This document shows, piece by piece, positions 1-12,062 of a stretch of DNA of 64,000 nucleotides. Each line of letters opens with the position of its first letter. Position 1 is the stretch's first letter. Below the pieces are notes generated by a model that was given only the letters and a program-made list of their open reading frames with translations, did no database searches and was not told where the DNA came from. This DNA comes from Neckera pumila. Lineage: Eukaryota; Streptophyta; Bryopsida; Hypnales; Neckeraceae. Made by a program: the position numbers and the translations under genes. The stretch spans positions 1,304,501-1,368,500 of the forward strand of contig OZ018412.1 of the NCBI GenBank assembly GCA_963969595.1, read 5' to 3'.

Positions 1-1275
1 GAGTTCCCTGTTCCATTACTCCTATAGCATTCAGTAGCTTGCACCCTAAACCCAAACAAAAGGGGAAAAAACAAGTTTTCTGTACAACTTGTATGACAAG
101 ATTATTTGGCTTCGTGTCATCTAAACTTATAGTTTTTTATCTATTGATATTCATTTTTAAAATTTTTTTTCTTCAATATTTGAGGGAAAAATTTAAGAAA
201 CAAATTTAGGAAATCATAACAAAATTTTCATTCATTATAGAATTGGTAAATGGAACTAGGTTTCAAAATAAAGAGAAAATTTGAAATATGAAATTGAAAT
301 TCAGAACAAAACTCCCTTTCGGTGTATTGTATCCTTTTTATCAATGGAAATTGTTCATGTGTTTCAAAAAAAAAAGAAATTCAGAACACAACTATACCAA
401 AGCTCACATTATTTTAGAAACCGATTAGAAGCATATGTATTAATTTTTTCCAAGAACTTGTAAAAACGGGTCGGGGTTTGGGTCAGGTCGGTCGCCCAGG
501 CGGTTTGAGTTGGGGTTGGGCTCACCGGTCGTCTGATCGTTTGGTCGGGTTTCGGTCGGTCAGGTTTTCATTCGGGTTTTCGGACGGGTTTTTGGATGGT
601 CAGCTGTTTGGTCAAATATCGGTCGGGTTTTCGGTCGATCGGTCCGGTTTTCGGTCGGTCCGAATTTCGATTGGGTTGGCAATCGGGTATTCGGTCGGTC
701 AAGGTTTCGGTCAGTTTTTCGGTCCGATTTTCTGTCCTTCAGTCGCATTTTCGGTCGGTCCGGTTTTTGGCCGGTCCAAATTTCGGTCGGGTTGGCGGTC
801 GGGTAGTGGGTCGGTGAAGGTTTTGGTCAGCTTTTCGATCAGGTTTCCGGTCCTGCGATCGCATTTTCGGTCGGTCCCGTTTCGGTCAGGTTTTCGATGG
901 GATATTCGGTCGGTCCAGTTTTTGGTCGACATTTCGGTCGGGTATTCGGTTGGTCCGGTTTTTGGTCGTTCGGTTGTGTTTTTCGGTCGTTCGGTTGTGT
1001 TTTTCGGTCGTTCGGTTGTGTTTTTTGGTCGTTCGGTTGTGTTTTTTGGTTGGTCGGGTTTTCGGTCGGGTTTTCGGTCGGGTATTCGGTCGGTCGGGTT
1101 TTCGGTCGGGTATTCGGTCAGTCGGATTTTCGGTTGGGTTTTCGGTCAGTCCGCTTTTCAGTTGGGTTTTCGGTTGCGGAATTTACCATGTAGGTAAAAA
1201 ACGTAAAAAGTGAATGTCACAGAACGTTACAGGGGCAGCGTCCCCGGACTCTGGACGTCCTGACAACTCAGTTCA
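1..1275 (+). repeat. Partial X terminal inverted repeat, copy 1
   Basis: The segment is the reverse complement of about 22519-23793 and matches 40998-42242 in the same orientation. It ends at the same motif, GACGTCCTGACAAC, that closes element X at 42242. Only the outer part of the arm is in the window; the match continues off the left edge. A short AT-rich stretch is followed by the GGTCGG minisatellite and then the conserved GTTACAGGGGCAGCGTCCCC terminal block. I infer the right end of another X-like element lying mostly upstream of the window. Confidence 0.85.
478..1190 (+). repeat. GGTCGGGTTTTC minisatellite in X TIR (copy 1)
   Basis: Degenerate tandem repeats of about 13 bp, type GGTCGGGTTTTCG, with blocks GGTCGGGTATTC and GGTCGTTCGGTTGTGTTTTT. 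All frames stay open because the unit rarely makes stops, so the long open frames here are repeat artefacts and not genes. The copy is identical in translation to 22597-23316 (minus) but differs in array structure from 41473-42150. Confidence 0.9.
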
Positions 1276-1340
1276 TAGGAGAAAATAGAGTTACCATACA
1301 CTTAATTATTCCATACCATGTGCCTTGCCCGCATTCAATG

Positions 1341-1392
1341 CTAGGGTTTAGGGTTTAGGGTTTAGGATTTAGGGTTAGGATTTAGGATTTCA
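1341..1392 (+). repeat. Interstitial telomere-like TTTAGGG repeats
   Basis: Several perfect and degenerate TTTAGGG units in tandem. This is the Arabidopsis-type plant telomere unit. The mirror copy lies near 22394-22453. Confidence 0.85.
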
Positions 1393-1599
1393 AGACTTCC
1401 AGTTTAAGGTTCGGGTTTCGACCTTCAGGTTCATTGAGTTCAAGATTAAGGTTTTCTAACATATTCGGAACAACTGTAAATGTACTCCAGTTTAGGGTCA
1501 CTGGGTTTGTTTTACTTATTAATGTGAACTTCACTAATTTTTGGTTGCTACATGGCTTCAGTTGGTGTGATTTCTATTAAACTAAAATCTTCAGTATCC

Positions 1600-1746
1600 C
1601 CTTCTAACATACTTAGTATCGGCTTAGTGGGTGGGTGGGTGGTACAAAAAATATAAGGAAGTTGAACATCTTTTCTTTGTCCATACATTTTACAGTACCT
1701 AAAACCATACTTGTATTATAATTTATCTTTTTCAGTATGTATAAAG

Positions 1747-1782
<36 letters not shown>

Positions 1783-2110
1783 TAACATACTTAGCATAGG
1801 CATAGTAGGTGGGTGGGATAAAAAATAAAAGGAAGTTGAAAATCTTTTCTTAGTTTGTCCATACATTTTACAGTATCTAAAACCATGGTATTATAATTTA
1901 TCTTTTATAATACCTATGAAGACAAATATATGAACATATATTCTAACATACTTAGCATAGGCTTAGTAGATGGATGAGTGGGTGGGACAAAAAATAAAAG
2001 GAAGTTGAAAATCTTTTCTTTGTCCATACTGCCATACATATTACAATATCTAAAACCATAGTATTAGAATTTATCTTTTTCAATATCTATAAAGACAAAT
2101 ATTTATATTT
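1600..2110 (+). repeat. Threefold ~165-bp tandem repeat with GGGTGGGTGGG core
   Basis: Three diverged units begin with TTCTAACATACTTAG at about 1605, 1780 and 1940. Each has a G-rich GTGGGTGGG run, then a GGAAGTTGAA..CTTTTCTT block and AGACAAATAT. The first unit carries an (AT)n expansion near 1751-1780. The mirror copy is at about 21690-22200. Confidence 0.75.
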
Positions 2111-2788
2111 GTTTATAGAGATGACCGGCATGTAATTCCATTTTATTATTCTTTTCCTTCTTCATAAGTTTTAAACTTTTGTTAACCCCTAAAAGCCCAA
2201 GGGGTTTGGACAAAATACAAATGTGTTATAAAATATAAGTTCTAAAACTTTTTTGAAGTTTGCATTAAAGAGGATAATGTAAAGCACAAAAAATAGAAAG
2301 CATCCGTACAATCAAATTTATAAAATTATTTTTAGATTTATCTAAAATGAATTTTGAAGATATAACTTCAAAAATCATCAAAAATACAATTTTTGTTTTT
2401 AGCATTTGAATTGTTTTTTGATTGGTCAAATTGTGGTTTCTATTGATTCGTGAAAAAATGCATGAGATCTAGTAATGAGAACACCAATACTTTCCCCAAA
2501 TAGTACATTTTTCAACACTAGACAAATCTAGACACTTTGTGCTATTTCCCTTTTAATTTTTGTTTGACCGTAGCAATCTGAGTTTTGAATATGAATTATT
2601 GCTAAACAACCCAATCTTTTGAAGAAAAAAATAAAAAGAATTTAAGAAAAAAAAAATTTCGCCCAGAAATTTGTGCTAAAGTTGTGCTGCGACCATAAAA
2701 TGGTCACTTGAACGCTTACTAGAGGTTAAGAAAATTGTCTCCAAATTTTTGTTAATTATCCAAACCAAAAAAAGGATTTACGGTCAGT

Positions 2789-2862
2789 GCTTAGGGTTTA
2801 GGGTTTAGGATTAGGGATCAGGTTTAGGATTAGGGATCAGGTTTAGGATTTAGGGTTGAGGG
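2789..2862 (+). repeat. Second telomere-like patch
   Basis: Degenerate TTTAGGG and ATTAGGGATCAGGTT units. Mirrored at about 20945-21004 in the other arm. Confidence 0.75.
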
Positions 2863-3440
2863 TTGAAGATTTTGGTGGTTTAGGGTTTCCAAAATCTGGT
2901 TCCAGGAATTGAAGATTAAGGTTGCTGAGCATTTCTGCAACTACTATACACATACTCGGGTCTTTTGTTTGGTTTAATGTATCAAAAACAGCTTTTAGTC
3001 GAAAGCATTTGAGGAGCCACGTTTCTTTCCAAGATTTTTATTTCAGATTTTCTTATGGTGACTGCACATATTTTCTTTATTAAGTATTATCTTTCTTTCA
3101 TTTATGAACTTCAAAAAACATGTTATAGTTTTCCAGTGTTCAAGGATGCATTTCAATTATTCTTCTACCTCCTTAATGATCAAAGTAAGGATTCTGTTAA
3201 ACCTGAGATCATTTTGTTGTTGTATACATTGAGGAGGGCTATTATTAGATAATGTGAGCACTTCTATGATTTATTATAGTATTTAATTTTTAAAAGTGTT
3301 TGAATCTCCTATGTAACTTTTTTTTATGTAGTAAATTATTGGATTGTACTTCTCCAATCTGTTTTGGAAGGAGTGCAAGAATGCAGAAGGATTCATTGGT
3401 ACTACCTTTTCAGAAATGAAATTAGTTTTCTCATATTTGT

Positions 3441-5725
3441 TGAATGTCCTTCATATATAATCAAGGACATTCACATTGATTAAATGATTTTATTTAAATG
3501 TGAACATTATGCTTCATATGTAGCTAGATTGAATATAATTAGATTTTACTCCATTGTACATAATTATTTGGGAACCCTCATGTTCATGAAAATCAATAAT
3601 GTATTTAGCAATGATGAATTCAAGTTAATAGGACCATCTCCATCATTTTGGGCCTACATTTAAATATTTATATGATGTACAATTCACATCAAGAACTAAT
3701 AGCCAAAAAGTAGCCAATGTTGTACATCTTCAATTTTCCATTACAAAATACATTCATCAAGTTTCATACATAATATGATTATGTCATTCTTACATGCCCA
3801 TATCATAGCATATGATGCCCTATGAAAATATTAGTGTATCGATACTGGAGGCCCATATCATAGCATGTGATGCTCTATTACTATACACTATGTCATGGAG
3901 GCTCATAGCCTATGATGCAAAAGAATTGAGTACACAAGTAAAGTTCTTCTGAATTGATTTACGATCCCACAGAAAAAGAATTATGGTGAAGTGCACCCTA
4001 AACCACAAAGTAGAAGGAAGTCCATTGTATAGTTATGCCTTCGTAGCTAAGTTTCTAGAATTGAAGGTGCCTTGCATCAATAATGGAAAAAAATTGAAGG
4101 TCCTAAATGATTCTAATTTGCTTCCCAATGGCCAGTGAGTCTACCACTTGTCCCATAATAATGTATTTTACTTTCAAATTACTGAAGTCATTTTGACAAT
4201 ATTTTAGTTTAGTGGTGCCCCATATTTTGAACCAAACCCGAAACCAAATCCTTGATAATTGAGGAAATGAAAATTGAATATGGAATTTCTAAGGGAATGA
4301 TGGAATTACTAAATGAATGATTAACCCCTCTATGCCCTTTTTTTTTTCAACTTCGCCACATGTGCTATAAATTTAACCCTAAACTAATATTTGGATAAGT
4401 TGTAAAAAAGGTATGGCACAATAAGCCAAAATCCAGTTCAGGCGGGCAACATAATAAATTCATTTAAAGTGAATTTAAATTTTTTTGAATTAGTCTTCTA
4501 GAAGATAATGTTTTTGTGTACAAGAAAGCCTTGATGCATTGCATTTTCATTAAATATGACAGAGGAAGTTCTGGGATTTTTTTTTTGGCCATCTAAACAT
4601 GTTTTAGAAAAAAATAACTTGCACAGATCATTTTTGAATGCAATCCATATTACATTTTTTCAACAAATAATTCATGATTTTGTCCAATTTGCTTGGTAGA
4701 ACAATCTCACCATTGCAATTACGTTGATTCAATTCCATCTTAGAGTTATTAATGATTTATTTTTTAATTTGCTGAATCTTGGACATACCTTTAATAAATC
4801 CTTTCTTGGAAGATGGAAACAATGTAATTTTTCCCTACATTTTCGGTTCCACATTTAGAACTCAATTCCAAAGCATATGAAAAGTTGTCAATGCAGAAGT
4901 TAGTTGAAGTGCAAGAATTTGAAGTTAAGAACATTTAAAGTGAAGAACAGTAGTGAGTCATTGAAGGTGCTAGGAAACTTATTTTCTTCACCTAAACCCT
5001 CCAGAAGACCAAGTGCGGTTTTTGTCAAAACCATTCCGGTAAACCTGCCATGTCTATAGCAAAGAAAGAAAAACTTAAAAACTTATTTTTTGGGCAATCT
5101 AACCATAGGATTTAATACTAGACTTGTAACTATAAGAATGTGTCAATGAATTCTTAGAAACTTGACCCCATACATTGCAAGACCTTATTTTTCATTAAAT
5201 GTGCAGAAATCAAGTTCTTTTGCAACTCACTTGTAATGATTAAATTTTTTGGCTTTGAATGTCTGTATCTAAACATTTTTGCACTATTGATTTTGATTTT
5301 CTAACTGTTTTAGATGGATTGTTGGTGGGAACTAATTGGAAAAAAAATTTGAAGTGAAGAACACTTAATTTTCATGGTTTTTGTACCCAGCGCTTGTTGA
5401 TGCTGAAAGTAGACTTCCAAAATGAGTATCCCAAAAATACGAAGTAATAAGTTAGAGCAGCGGGGTTGCTAGATTTTAATTAAACTCTTTAAAATTTTGG
5501 ACACCCACATTGGGTGCCTTAGGCATTTAGGAGTTAAGGGGTGTGGAAAAATTGATGAATCGACCCCCTAACTTATTTGAGGGTAACTTACTCCCTTCGT
5601 AGTAATTTCAATGTATTACCACTCCTTGCATAGGAAGTGGGGATCCAATTCATCATGACCCCATCTCGCTGTGGGTCAAGTCATCCCTTGCCTGTCAGAT
5701 CGGTAATCACAGCGGGCGGCGCGCC
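3441..5725. other. AT-rich spacer without recognisable gene
   Basis: No coding exon seen. The stretch 4321-5537 looks like a decayed TTAA-flanked MITE: it starts TTAACCCCTC, ends TTTAGGAGTTAA, and has the internal block AACAATCTCACC..TTGATTCAATTCCATCT that recurs in the elements at 35896 and 56563. GC content rises after about 5640. Confidence 0.5.
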
Positions 5726-5840
5726 ATGATGGCCAAGTTCCCGACTTGGGGCTACGTGCCTCTCCCGCTAAACCGCTTGTTCATCCTGTTGCTCTCACTG
5801 GTCAGCGTCCTCCTCCGCAAGCTCTCTCCCTTTGGTAATT
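5726..5840 (+). CDS. Possible first exon with signal-anchor-like segment
   Basis: A short GC-rich open stretch starts at an ATG pair (5726/5729) and encodes a peptide with a hydrophobic run (LFILLLSLVSVLL) followed by RK, like a signal anchor. It reaches a plausible donor, TTTG|GTAATT, near 5840. No downstream exon could be joined to it with confidence, and I recognise no family. It could be the 5' end of the region A gene, a captured host fragment, or chance. Confidence 0.2.
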
Positions 5841-7740
5841 GTCTTCCTCCACGAAACGCCTCCTCGTTTTTTCCCGTTGCAACGAGTGGCCCGCTGGAAA
5901 TCATTGAATTTGTTGCTTGAATTGCGAGACTTGGGAGAGGAGACCCCGGCTTCCAGTTCGTCATTTCCGCGCGTTTCCGTAGCTTCGAAGGAGGCGTCGG
6001 AGTTGCGGCTGTTTGGTTCGCTCGGAGGGAGGCATTGTGATTGAATTTACGCCAGAGGTCCACACTGCAAGGACACGGTAGGGTTTTCCATCTCCTGCTC
6101 TGGATTTTTTTCTCTTCTCAAGTTTCCAAGTTGGATCCGTTTGATCGAATGAACCCTGACAAATAATCCAAAAGTCTGTTTAGTCACTTGTTTCTCGAAA
6201 CGAGCGTGAGAGTAGCAACAAGAATTATGGGTGATGCTCTTATCTAGATTAAGAGAGAACACTTTAGGTGTGAAGTAGATTAAGACAGTGTAGGCAGAAG
6301 ACGCTCAACCTCTCGCGTTGATCATTGCGGCGTGGATTGTGGTTTGTTTTTTTGAGGGATGGAATTTCTATCAGTTCCAATCGTCTCTGCGATGAGCTCG
6401 AAGTTGCACTGTCTGGCTGAATTTTTGCGCTCTGGGTATTACATATTTACAAGTGAGGAAGTTCGTGTTCATTTGGTCTTTGATTTGTGAGAATATTGAT
6501 TCCGTGCTTGCTGCGAGGGTCTCCATTGTGCCATTTCCGGGTGTCTTGCTTCTTCCGGATCTCAGAGCTCGTTGCGGAGCTTGCTTTCCGAAAGCAGAGA
6601 GGTTGTAGTGTGCCCGGTCATTGGATTTTGTGAGGGCGTCTACTGGTTGGCTTAGTGGTTGGACGTGTGTTAAGAAAACACTTTGAATTGCGCAGGAATT
6701 ACAGAGGCGGGAGGTCATTGTCGACAAGTAGCACCGTATTGTCGGCGTATATGGCACGAGCACACCATCATAGCTACATCCTTGGCAGTTGAAGTCACAC
6801 CAGCATTCTGGAATGACCCGTGAGATTGCAGTCCCTTGAAGTTCTGGATTTTTGTGGTTGTTTGTGTTAGATAGAAAGCCAGTATGATAAGCATTGTAGT
6901 CCAGTTTGCACGGAGAAATTTCAAAATGCCCTATAGTCGCGCAAGACCAGACAATGCCTTCGATGGGAACACCGGAGACACTTGCAGGTGCAAACCCTGA
7001 GTCCTAATTTCATCGAGATTAATCCCGATAAAGACCTGGAGTACAACTAAAATAGTGCTTAATGATATGACTATCGGGAGATTGCTCGATAGTTTCGCAG
7101 TACACATAGTACAACAAAGTAGCCGGGAACAAAACAAAGCGGTTTTAGTTGAACAGAAAACGAATAAACGGACAAAGAAACAGCGAGAGATCTCCCGATA
7201 AAATTGGAAAAAATAATAGAGTTTCGATCGAGATGTTGACATCGCGTTCAAAAGATGAAAGTGCTTCCTCGTGCAAACCATAGACAGCATATAAAATTGG
7301 CATTGGGATATATCCCGATGTCTGACAGGGCATAACATGAATAACGTGGAGAGAAGATCAGCGGAATTTCTCAAAATGCTCTTATTCGAACATGACTGGT
7401 AAGAGAACTCGGGAAGGATTGCGTGAATAATGTCGATAGGAGTTGTATACACTGGGGACTGAGGACGGTCCGGTAAGACATGAATCCAACGGGAGATCTC
7501 CCGATGATTTGAAGCATAAGTAATGATTAGTGCAATAGTAGAGGAGAAAAAATTATACTATGCAAGGTGTTGCTAATGCCAGCACCTATTGGACATACTC
7601 ATTGAGAGAACTCCCGCTGAATATGGTAGACGGCCTAAATTAAGGAGCAATGTAGAGCAAGACGGCATTGACGTTCAACAGGAATAATCCCGATGAAAAC
7701 TCAGAGGACGGGATATGCGGTGGACTTCTAACCATTGTGC
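5841..7740. other. No clear gene; moderately GC-rich, with palindromic repeats
   Basis: No exon is supported on either strand. The second half holds seven copies of the 20-bp GGGA..TCCC palindrome family. It is probably intron or 5' region of the gene that becomes readable at 7741. Confidence 0.4.
7011..7695. repeat. Palindromic 20-bp repeats, cluster 1 (7 copies)
   Basis: Copies at 7011-7030, 7072-7091, 7181-7200, 7301-7320 (CATTGGGATATATCCCGATG), 7487-7506 (CAACGGGAGATCTCCCGATG), 7600-7619 and 7676-7695. The arms are GGGA/TCCC extended by CAAC, CATC or CAGC on the left and GTTG, GATG or GCTG on the right, around an AT-rich centre. Spacing is irregular, so these are dispersed and not tandem. 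Confidence 0.85.
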
Positions 7741-9078
7741 ATGGCATTGCGCAGAGAAAATACATCGATTGACCTGCCTGCAGACTTGTCACCCATCAGG
7801 CTGTACAAGTTTATCAACTCAGTGGTGCACACATTCCAGTACATCGGCGTGAGCAATCCAGGAGCTGTATTTCGATGCAACCGTAAAATTTTAGCGTAGG
7901 GCCTTGAGTGGATGGACCAGGCTGGAGGTGTTGCAATCATATGCCCTAGGCTCTCATTCAAAGGCAAGGCTCACGCCACGACAGGCTTAGATGTCGTGGA
8001 GCTTCAAGGGCTAGATAACTCTATTGTTCTCGTCATTGTCCGAGAGATGGTTTCCAAGAAGCAGGAAGCACGAACCAACGGCCTCATCCTTGACTATGCC
8101 ACCATGGATCTCCAGATGTACAAGTCTATGACAATAAAGGGATTTCTAGACAAGCCAGATGGATCTCATTCCTGGACACCAGCGGAGATGTCTAATGAAT
8201 GGGTCATTATAGACAACAGCCGTGGCGAGTCCAATACGGACATAGTACCAGTCGTTGCTACTACATCAACGCCTTCTGCCCCAAAGAAGCAGAGGAAGAG
8301 GAAAGCCATAGCGGGTGGGCCAGGAGATGAAATTGTAGAGGAAACAGAGGAGAAGAGCAGGGGTAAGAAGAAAAAAAAAGCCACCCCACTGACTATTGCG
8401 CAGTCAGTCAAAATGACAGAGGCTGAGGTCAGCAAGCTCGAGCCCGGTGAAATAAAGGAGATCAACAAGTTGTACAACCAGGTTTTCAAGCCAATGTACA
8501 AATGGGACAAGAAGCCACTAGCCAATGTGAAGGGGGAACTCCTGCGGGTGCACTACAAGTTCCTCCACAAGGCAAAAGCTGGGGATCTCGTATACAAAGC
8601 TATTGACCAGGATCGACTCTAAGGGATTAAGAATAAGGTTCTTGTGGACAACGACTTCCACTCGGAGAACCGGTATATTATTGTCTTGCCCTTGAAGAAA
8701 GGATCATACGGGCCAAATAATCTAGTAGAGTTCTGGGACACGTGTCCGAGGAAGGAGAGTCTGACCACCAAATCCTACTACTACATTATTGGTGGTCAGC
8801 ATACAGTTGAAGCGCACAAGAAGTTGATTGAGAAGAAACATATCACTCAAGCGGATAAGGCCGACGCTTCCACGTTCAACATCATTCCCATATGGGCGTC
8901 GCATGAAACGAAGGAGAATGAAATCGTTCACCTTTTGAGAGCTCTCAACCAGAATCTCGCTGGTGAGCAAAATGAGCAGAGATTTGCACAGCAGCTTGCT
9001 CACGCTCGTGTGAAGTGGAAAGATATGGAGTCCCTACACCCATCATACGGAGGACGAGTGCACTCAGCAGCATACCTT
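7741..9078 (+). pseudogene. Region A gene, part 1: ParB/Srx-like motif protein with basic tracts
   Basis: One 446-codon frame runs from ATG 7741 to a donor CTT|GTAAGT at 9079. It is interrupted only by TAG at 7897-7899 and TAA at 8620-8622. It encodes a short leader (MALRRENTS), a region with lysine-rich tracts KKQRKRK and RGKKKKK (about 8285-8385, likely nuclear), and a segment with YYIIGGQHTVEAHKKL (around 8785-8825) followed by IIPIW..ALNQN. Placement of the G-G-Q-H-T motif before an I-P-V/I strand and an acidic/Asn helix resembles the ParB N-terminal/sulfiredoxin fold (typical motif xDGxHRxxA). The assignment is by motif only. Known ParB-fold proteins bind or cut DNA or nucleotides; the role here is unknown. 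The two stops suggest decay, unless one is removed by splicing. Confidence 0.6.
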
Positions 9079-9410
9079 GTAAGTTTTACTGAACTTACGC
9101 CCGAGTTATGCTCGTACATCATTTTTTTCCTTCCTGGAAATCAACGGGAGATATCCCAATGACTGTCCACAGCGGGACATATCCCGCTGTCGACAGAATT
9201 AGAGTAATATTCCTACTAGGCGGGAGAGATATAGATGTTATGAAAATGCACTGATCTCTTGCTGGCATTCAGCGGGAATTATCCCATTCTTCACAGCATA
9301 ACCCCAAATCAATCCAGCAACGGGATTTATCCCGATGACGAACACTTTCATTGTCTTCTGATTTCCCAGTAATCCCCAATATAACTCGCATTGTCGACAT
9401 TTATGTGCAG
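9079..9410 (+). other. Intron carrying four palindromic repeats
   Basis: Donor CTT|GTAAGTTT at 9079 and acceptor GTGCAG|GGATTC ending at 9410 keep phase 0. The intron holds palindromes at 9142-9161, 9170-9189 (CAGCGGGACATATCCCGCTG, whose arms match perfectly), 9270-9289 and 9318-9337, plus a weak one near 9221. An alternative acceptor at about 9369 would put TAA in frame. Confidence 0.65.
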
Positions 9411-10751
9411 GGATTCTATAATATGATGTCCTCAATCTTCATTGGATTCAAGAATGCCGACAACCCGGATTTGAAAATCCCGCTATTCTTCATGGAGAAG
9501 GATGAAGACTTCAACCGCTGGGTTCAGATTGATAAGGACTTTCTGGCCAGAAAGCTTCCTGACGGGAATGGACCAAAATCAAAGGGTGTTTGTAAGCCGC
9601 TGGCATACACCAACTTCAAGCCTTTGTGGGGATTGCAAGATGAGGAATTGAACTACTTGGCTAGCCAGGTAGAGCAGGGAGTCGTGTGCATGAAGAAAAC
9701 GGCTATAAACCTCGATATTGGGGGAATGTCGGTCACTCCAGTGGCTGTGGCAGCAAGTCGGGAGAAGAAGGTGAGGGCCATGAAGAACGAGCTCATGTGC
9801 CACTACAGGCAGTTCCCGCTTCTGAGCAAGAAGCCAAAGTACTCTCCCTACCCAACAGAAGAATGGGAAGAGTTTGTGGCTGCAAAGAAGATTACCCAGG
9901 AGCAAGTCGAGTGGTGGACGGATAAGAGCATGGCGACGGAGCTGGGCAAGGAGTGGCTAGAGGGTCGTACAAAAGCCCTGAACAAGACACACGATCCAAG
10001 CAACTGTCTAGAGGCGGTAAAGAAGATGTGGGAGATCTTCATGAATGCGCATACAGAGGAGATCCAGGAATATGTTGTCGAGGACTTCGGAAGCGACTAT
10101 CTGTGCAAGGTCATGGACAAGAAATGCTGGGACATCAGCAAGATTTTGGCAAAAGATTCTGTAAAAGCATGGCGAGGTGAAGCAAAGACCCACATGTATT
10201 TCTGGTTTCTCTTCGAAATGACCAGCCGCGGTGCTCGTGCTAAATTCCTGGAGAACCGGAATCTGAACCGTGTATTCGATGCCATGGAGTACAAGGATAC
10301 CGATCGACGCCTTGTGAGAGCTTGTTCACCAGCAGTACTTATAACGGATGGTGCTAGATTTCACGCAATTCTAGCACACCTAGAGAGGCGGCGGCAGGAC
10401 ATGAAAGTTCGGCTCTGGGATTGGCAGGTAATTCATTACATTCCGGAGAAAGCGGATGGCTTCCCCCCTCCAGTGACAGGATCACATTTCACCGTGTACT
10501 TGGTCTTGCTCTTTGCCTACGACGAAGTCCACGGCCCGACAAGTAGCTTCCACAATTTCTTCAGGAGTGCAATTGAGATGTCTGCTGTTTATTTCTCCAG
10601 AGATTTGGATGAAGTGGACAAGTTGTACAGGTGGTCAAATATGCCTTGGTTCTCCATTGCCGCAACGATGGAAATTTTTTGTAACCACATGACCGACAAC
10701 ATGGTCATTGTTAACGTGAACGGCGGTTCGGAAATTACTTCTCTTGCAATG
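9411..10751 (+). pseudogene. Region A gene, part 2: large conserved-looking exon
   Basis: A 447-codon exon with no stop, in frame with the previous exon, runs from acceptor 9410 to donor ATG|GTAAGT at 10752. Codon use is GC-richer than the surroundings. The product is a mixed globular sequence rich in Trp, Lys and Glu, with motifs such as WWTDKSMATELGKEWLEG, VLITDGARFHAIL, WDWQVIHYIPEKADGFPPP and MPWFSIAATMEIF. I recognise no family. Continuous reading over 1.3 kb indicates a real coding sequence; decay elsewhere makes the whole gene a probable pseudogene or a dormant element gene. Confidence 0.65.
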
Positions 10752-10807
10752 GTAAGTCCTAATTCATTCTCTTTCCCATTATTTTTTGTAACTCATTCAA
10801 TTTCCAG

Positions 10808-11469
10808 TGCATTGACATTTGCTTCTACAATGCTGTCAAGTCTCCTCGAATAAGGTTATCGAAGTCGTTTATGACTCCGAATCAGAGTCCAAGGCAATTT
10901 TGGTCACCCGGCAGATTTGGGAGCAATTGCATAATGCTCAATTCCTTCAAGAGGAGGATAAGGACAAAGAAGAAGAGGAGGGTGGAGGAGAGGAAGGTGG
11001 GGGAGATGGCGATGAGGAAGAGGAGGAGGGACAAGAGGGCGACAAAGAAGAAGAGGAGGGACAAGAGGGCGACAAAGAAGAAGAGGAGGGATGAGGAGAC
11101 GGTGAGGAGGGGAGAGGAGAGGGTGAAGAGGGAGGGGGAGAGGCTGGAGGAATTGGCGACGATGCTGACATCGTTCCTTTGGATCACCGCCTGACTTCAC
11201 AAAGTGAACAGGGAGACGAAGTCGTTGCCGCCGCAGGGGAGGGTGATTCCTCTCATCTGGGAGTGCAAGACGATTCTTCAGACCACCAGACCATAGGAAC
11301 GGACATGGGACGTCTGGACAACGCTTCCGACAAGGAAGACAGTACCTCTCGCACAGAGAGTGATCATGACGATGAGGAAATTCAAACTCCTACTCCTCTG
11401 ATCACCGCAAGTACCCCTCATGCCAAGGAGGACATGGAGAATGACAAGGAAACTAGTCCAGGCAGAAAG
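10808..11469 (+). pseudogene. Region A gene, part 3: acidic low-complexity exon
   Basis: The acceptor TTTCCAG ends at 10807. The exon begins in phase (CIDICFYNAVKSP) but must shift frame near 10848-10858 to continue as NKVIEVVYDSESESKAILV, so I infer a 1-nt indel. A Glu/Gly/Asp-rich tract follows, with two EEEEGQEGDK-type units, then TGA at 11092-11094 in frame. The same frame resumes for 29 codons and continues through an acidic Ser/Asp region to donor AAG|GTCAGT at 11470. The long frames on the opposite strand here are shadows of the GAG-rich tract. Confidence 0.5.
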
Positions 11470-11488
11470 GTCAGTCATTGTACCTAAT

Positions 11489-11508
11489 TATCGGGATATT
11501 TCCCGCTG
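11489..11508. repeat. Palindromic repeat in intron 11470-11566
   Basis: TATCGGGATATTTCCCGCTG lies in a 97-bp intron bounded by AAG|GTCAGT and TCGCAG|GATGAG. Confidence 0.75.
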
Positions 11509-11978
11509 CCAGTTCCGCATTACGCATAATCATCTGTTGAGGAAATCCTACGTGTTCTGATCGCAGGATGAGACTACATGGAGACGGACGCCACGTTCAG
11601 CGGAGAAGATAGGCACGGTAGGGCGGAGAATGGCCTCAAGCTCAGCACTCGTTGAGGTCGAGTCAGGTCGGCGTAATGAATTGAGGACGAAGATGAGACT
11701 GGATATCAGCCTCCTTCTTGATGACCCTTTGGTTAGTTGGTCGCATGCCCCTCAGCAGCCTGCAGGGAATGAAGGCCCCAGGGTCTCCTCCCCTACACCG
11801 ATCGGAGCAAAGGTTGCTTCGACGAGGACTCCTGAAGCGACAAACGTTGCATCCATTCTTCTTATCGTTGTAGTACAAAGAGGAGCTGCATCTGCGAAGG
11901 ACACAATCGTTGACATAGTGCCCTCCACAGCAGAGTCTTCACATGACATACCTTCAAGGCCGGAGCAATGCGTCGGTG

Positions 11979-11998
11979 CAGCGGGAGATCTCCCGATC
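11979..11998 (+). repeat. Palindromic repeat inside a coding exon (first)
   Basis: CAGCGGGAGATCTCCCGATC sits in frame in the part 4 exon and encodes the AGDLPI portion of the peptide. Confidence 0.8.
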
Positions 11999-12062
11999 CC
12001 GGGTGATCATGTTTCTTTTCCTGGACCTCAGCATTCAAAGGTGAAGGAGCCAATTACTGATG

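Larger units (their letters stand above)
1276..3440 (+). repeat. Left inverted-repeat arm (R) of region A
   Basis: This 2.2-kb AT-rich segment is the near-identical reverse complement of 20374-22526. The match stops after the block ending CTCATATTTG at 3440. It contains two interstitial telomere-like patches, an (AT)n run near 1751-1780 and a threefold 165-bp repeat. Small length differences between the arms (about 19 bp) shift the mirror sum from 23794 to 23813. The small open frame at 3055-3252 occurs in both arms and shows no recognisable protein features. Confidence 0.88.

Noticed and set aside
478..1197. Long open frames rich in Gly, Phe, Arg, Ser and Val (also at 22597-23316, 32879-33607 and 41473-42156)
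   Set aside because: They are translations of the GGTCGGGTTTTC minisatellite, are open in several frames at once and have no domain.
3055..3252. Small frame mirrored at 20561-20758
   Set aside because: Duplicated only because it lies in the inverted arms; no domain, AT-rich, no independent evidence of coding.
10882..11200. Overlapping minus-strand frames opposite the acidic exon
   Set aside because: Shadows of a GAG/GAA-rich coding tract; the plus strand connects to flanking exons in phase.
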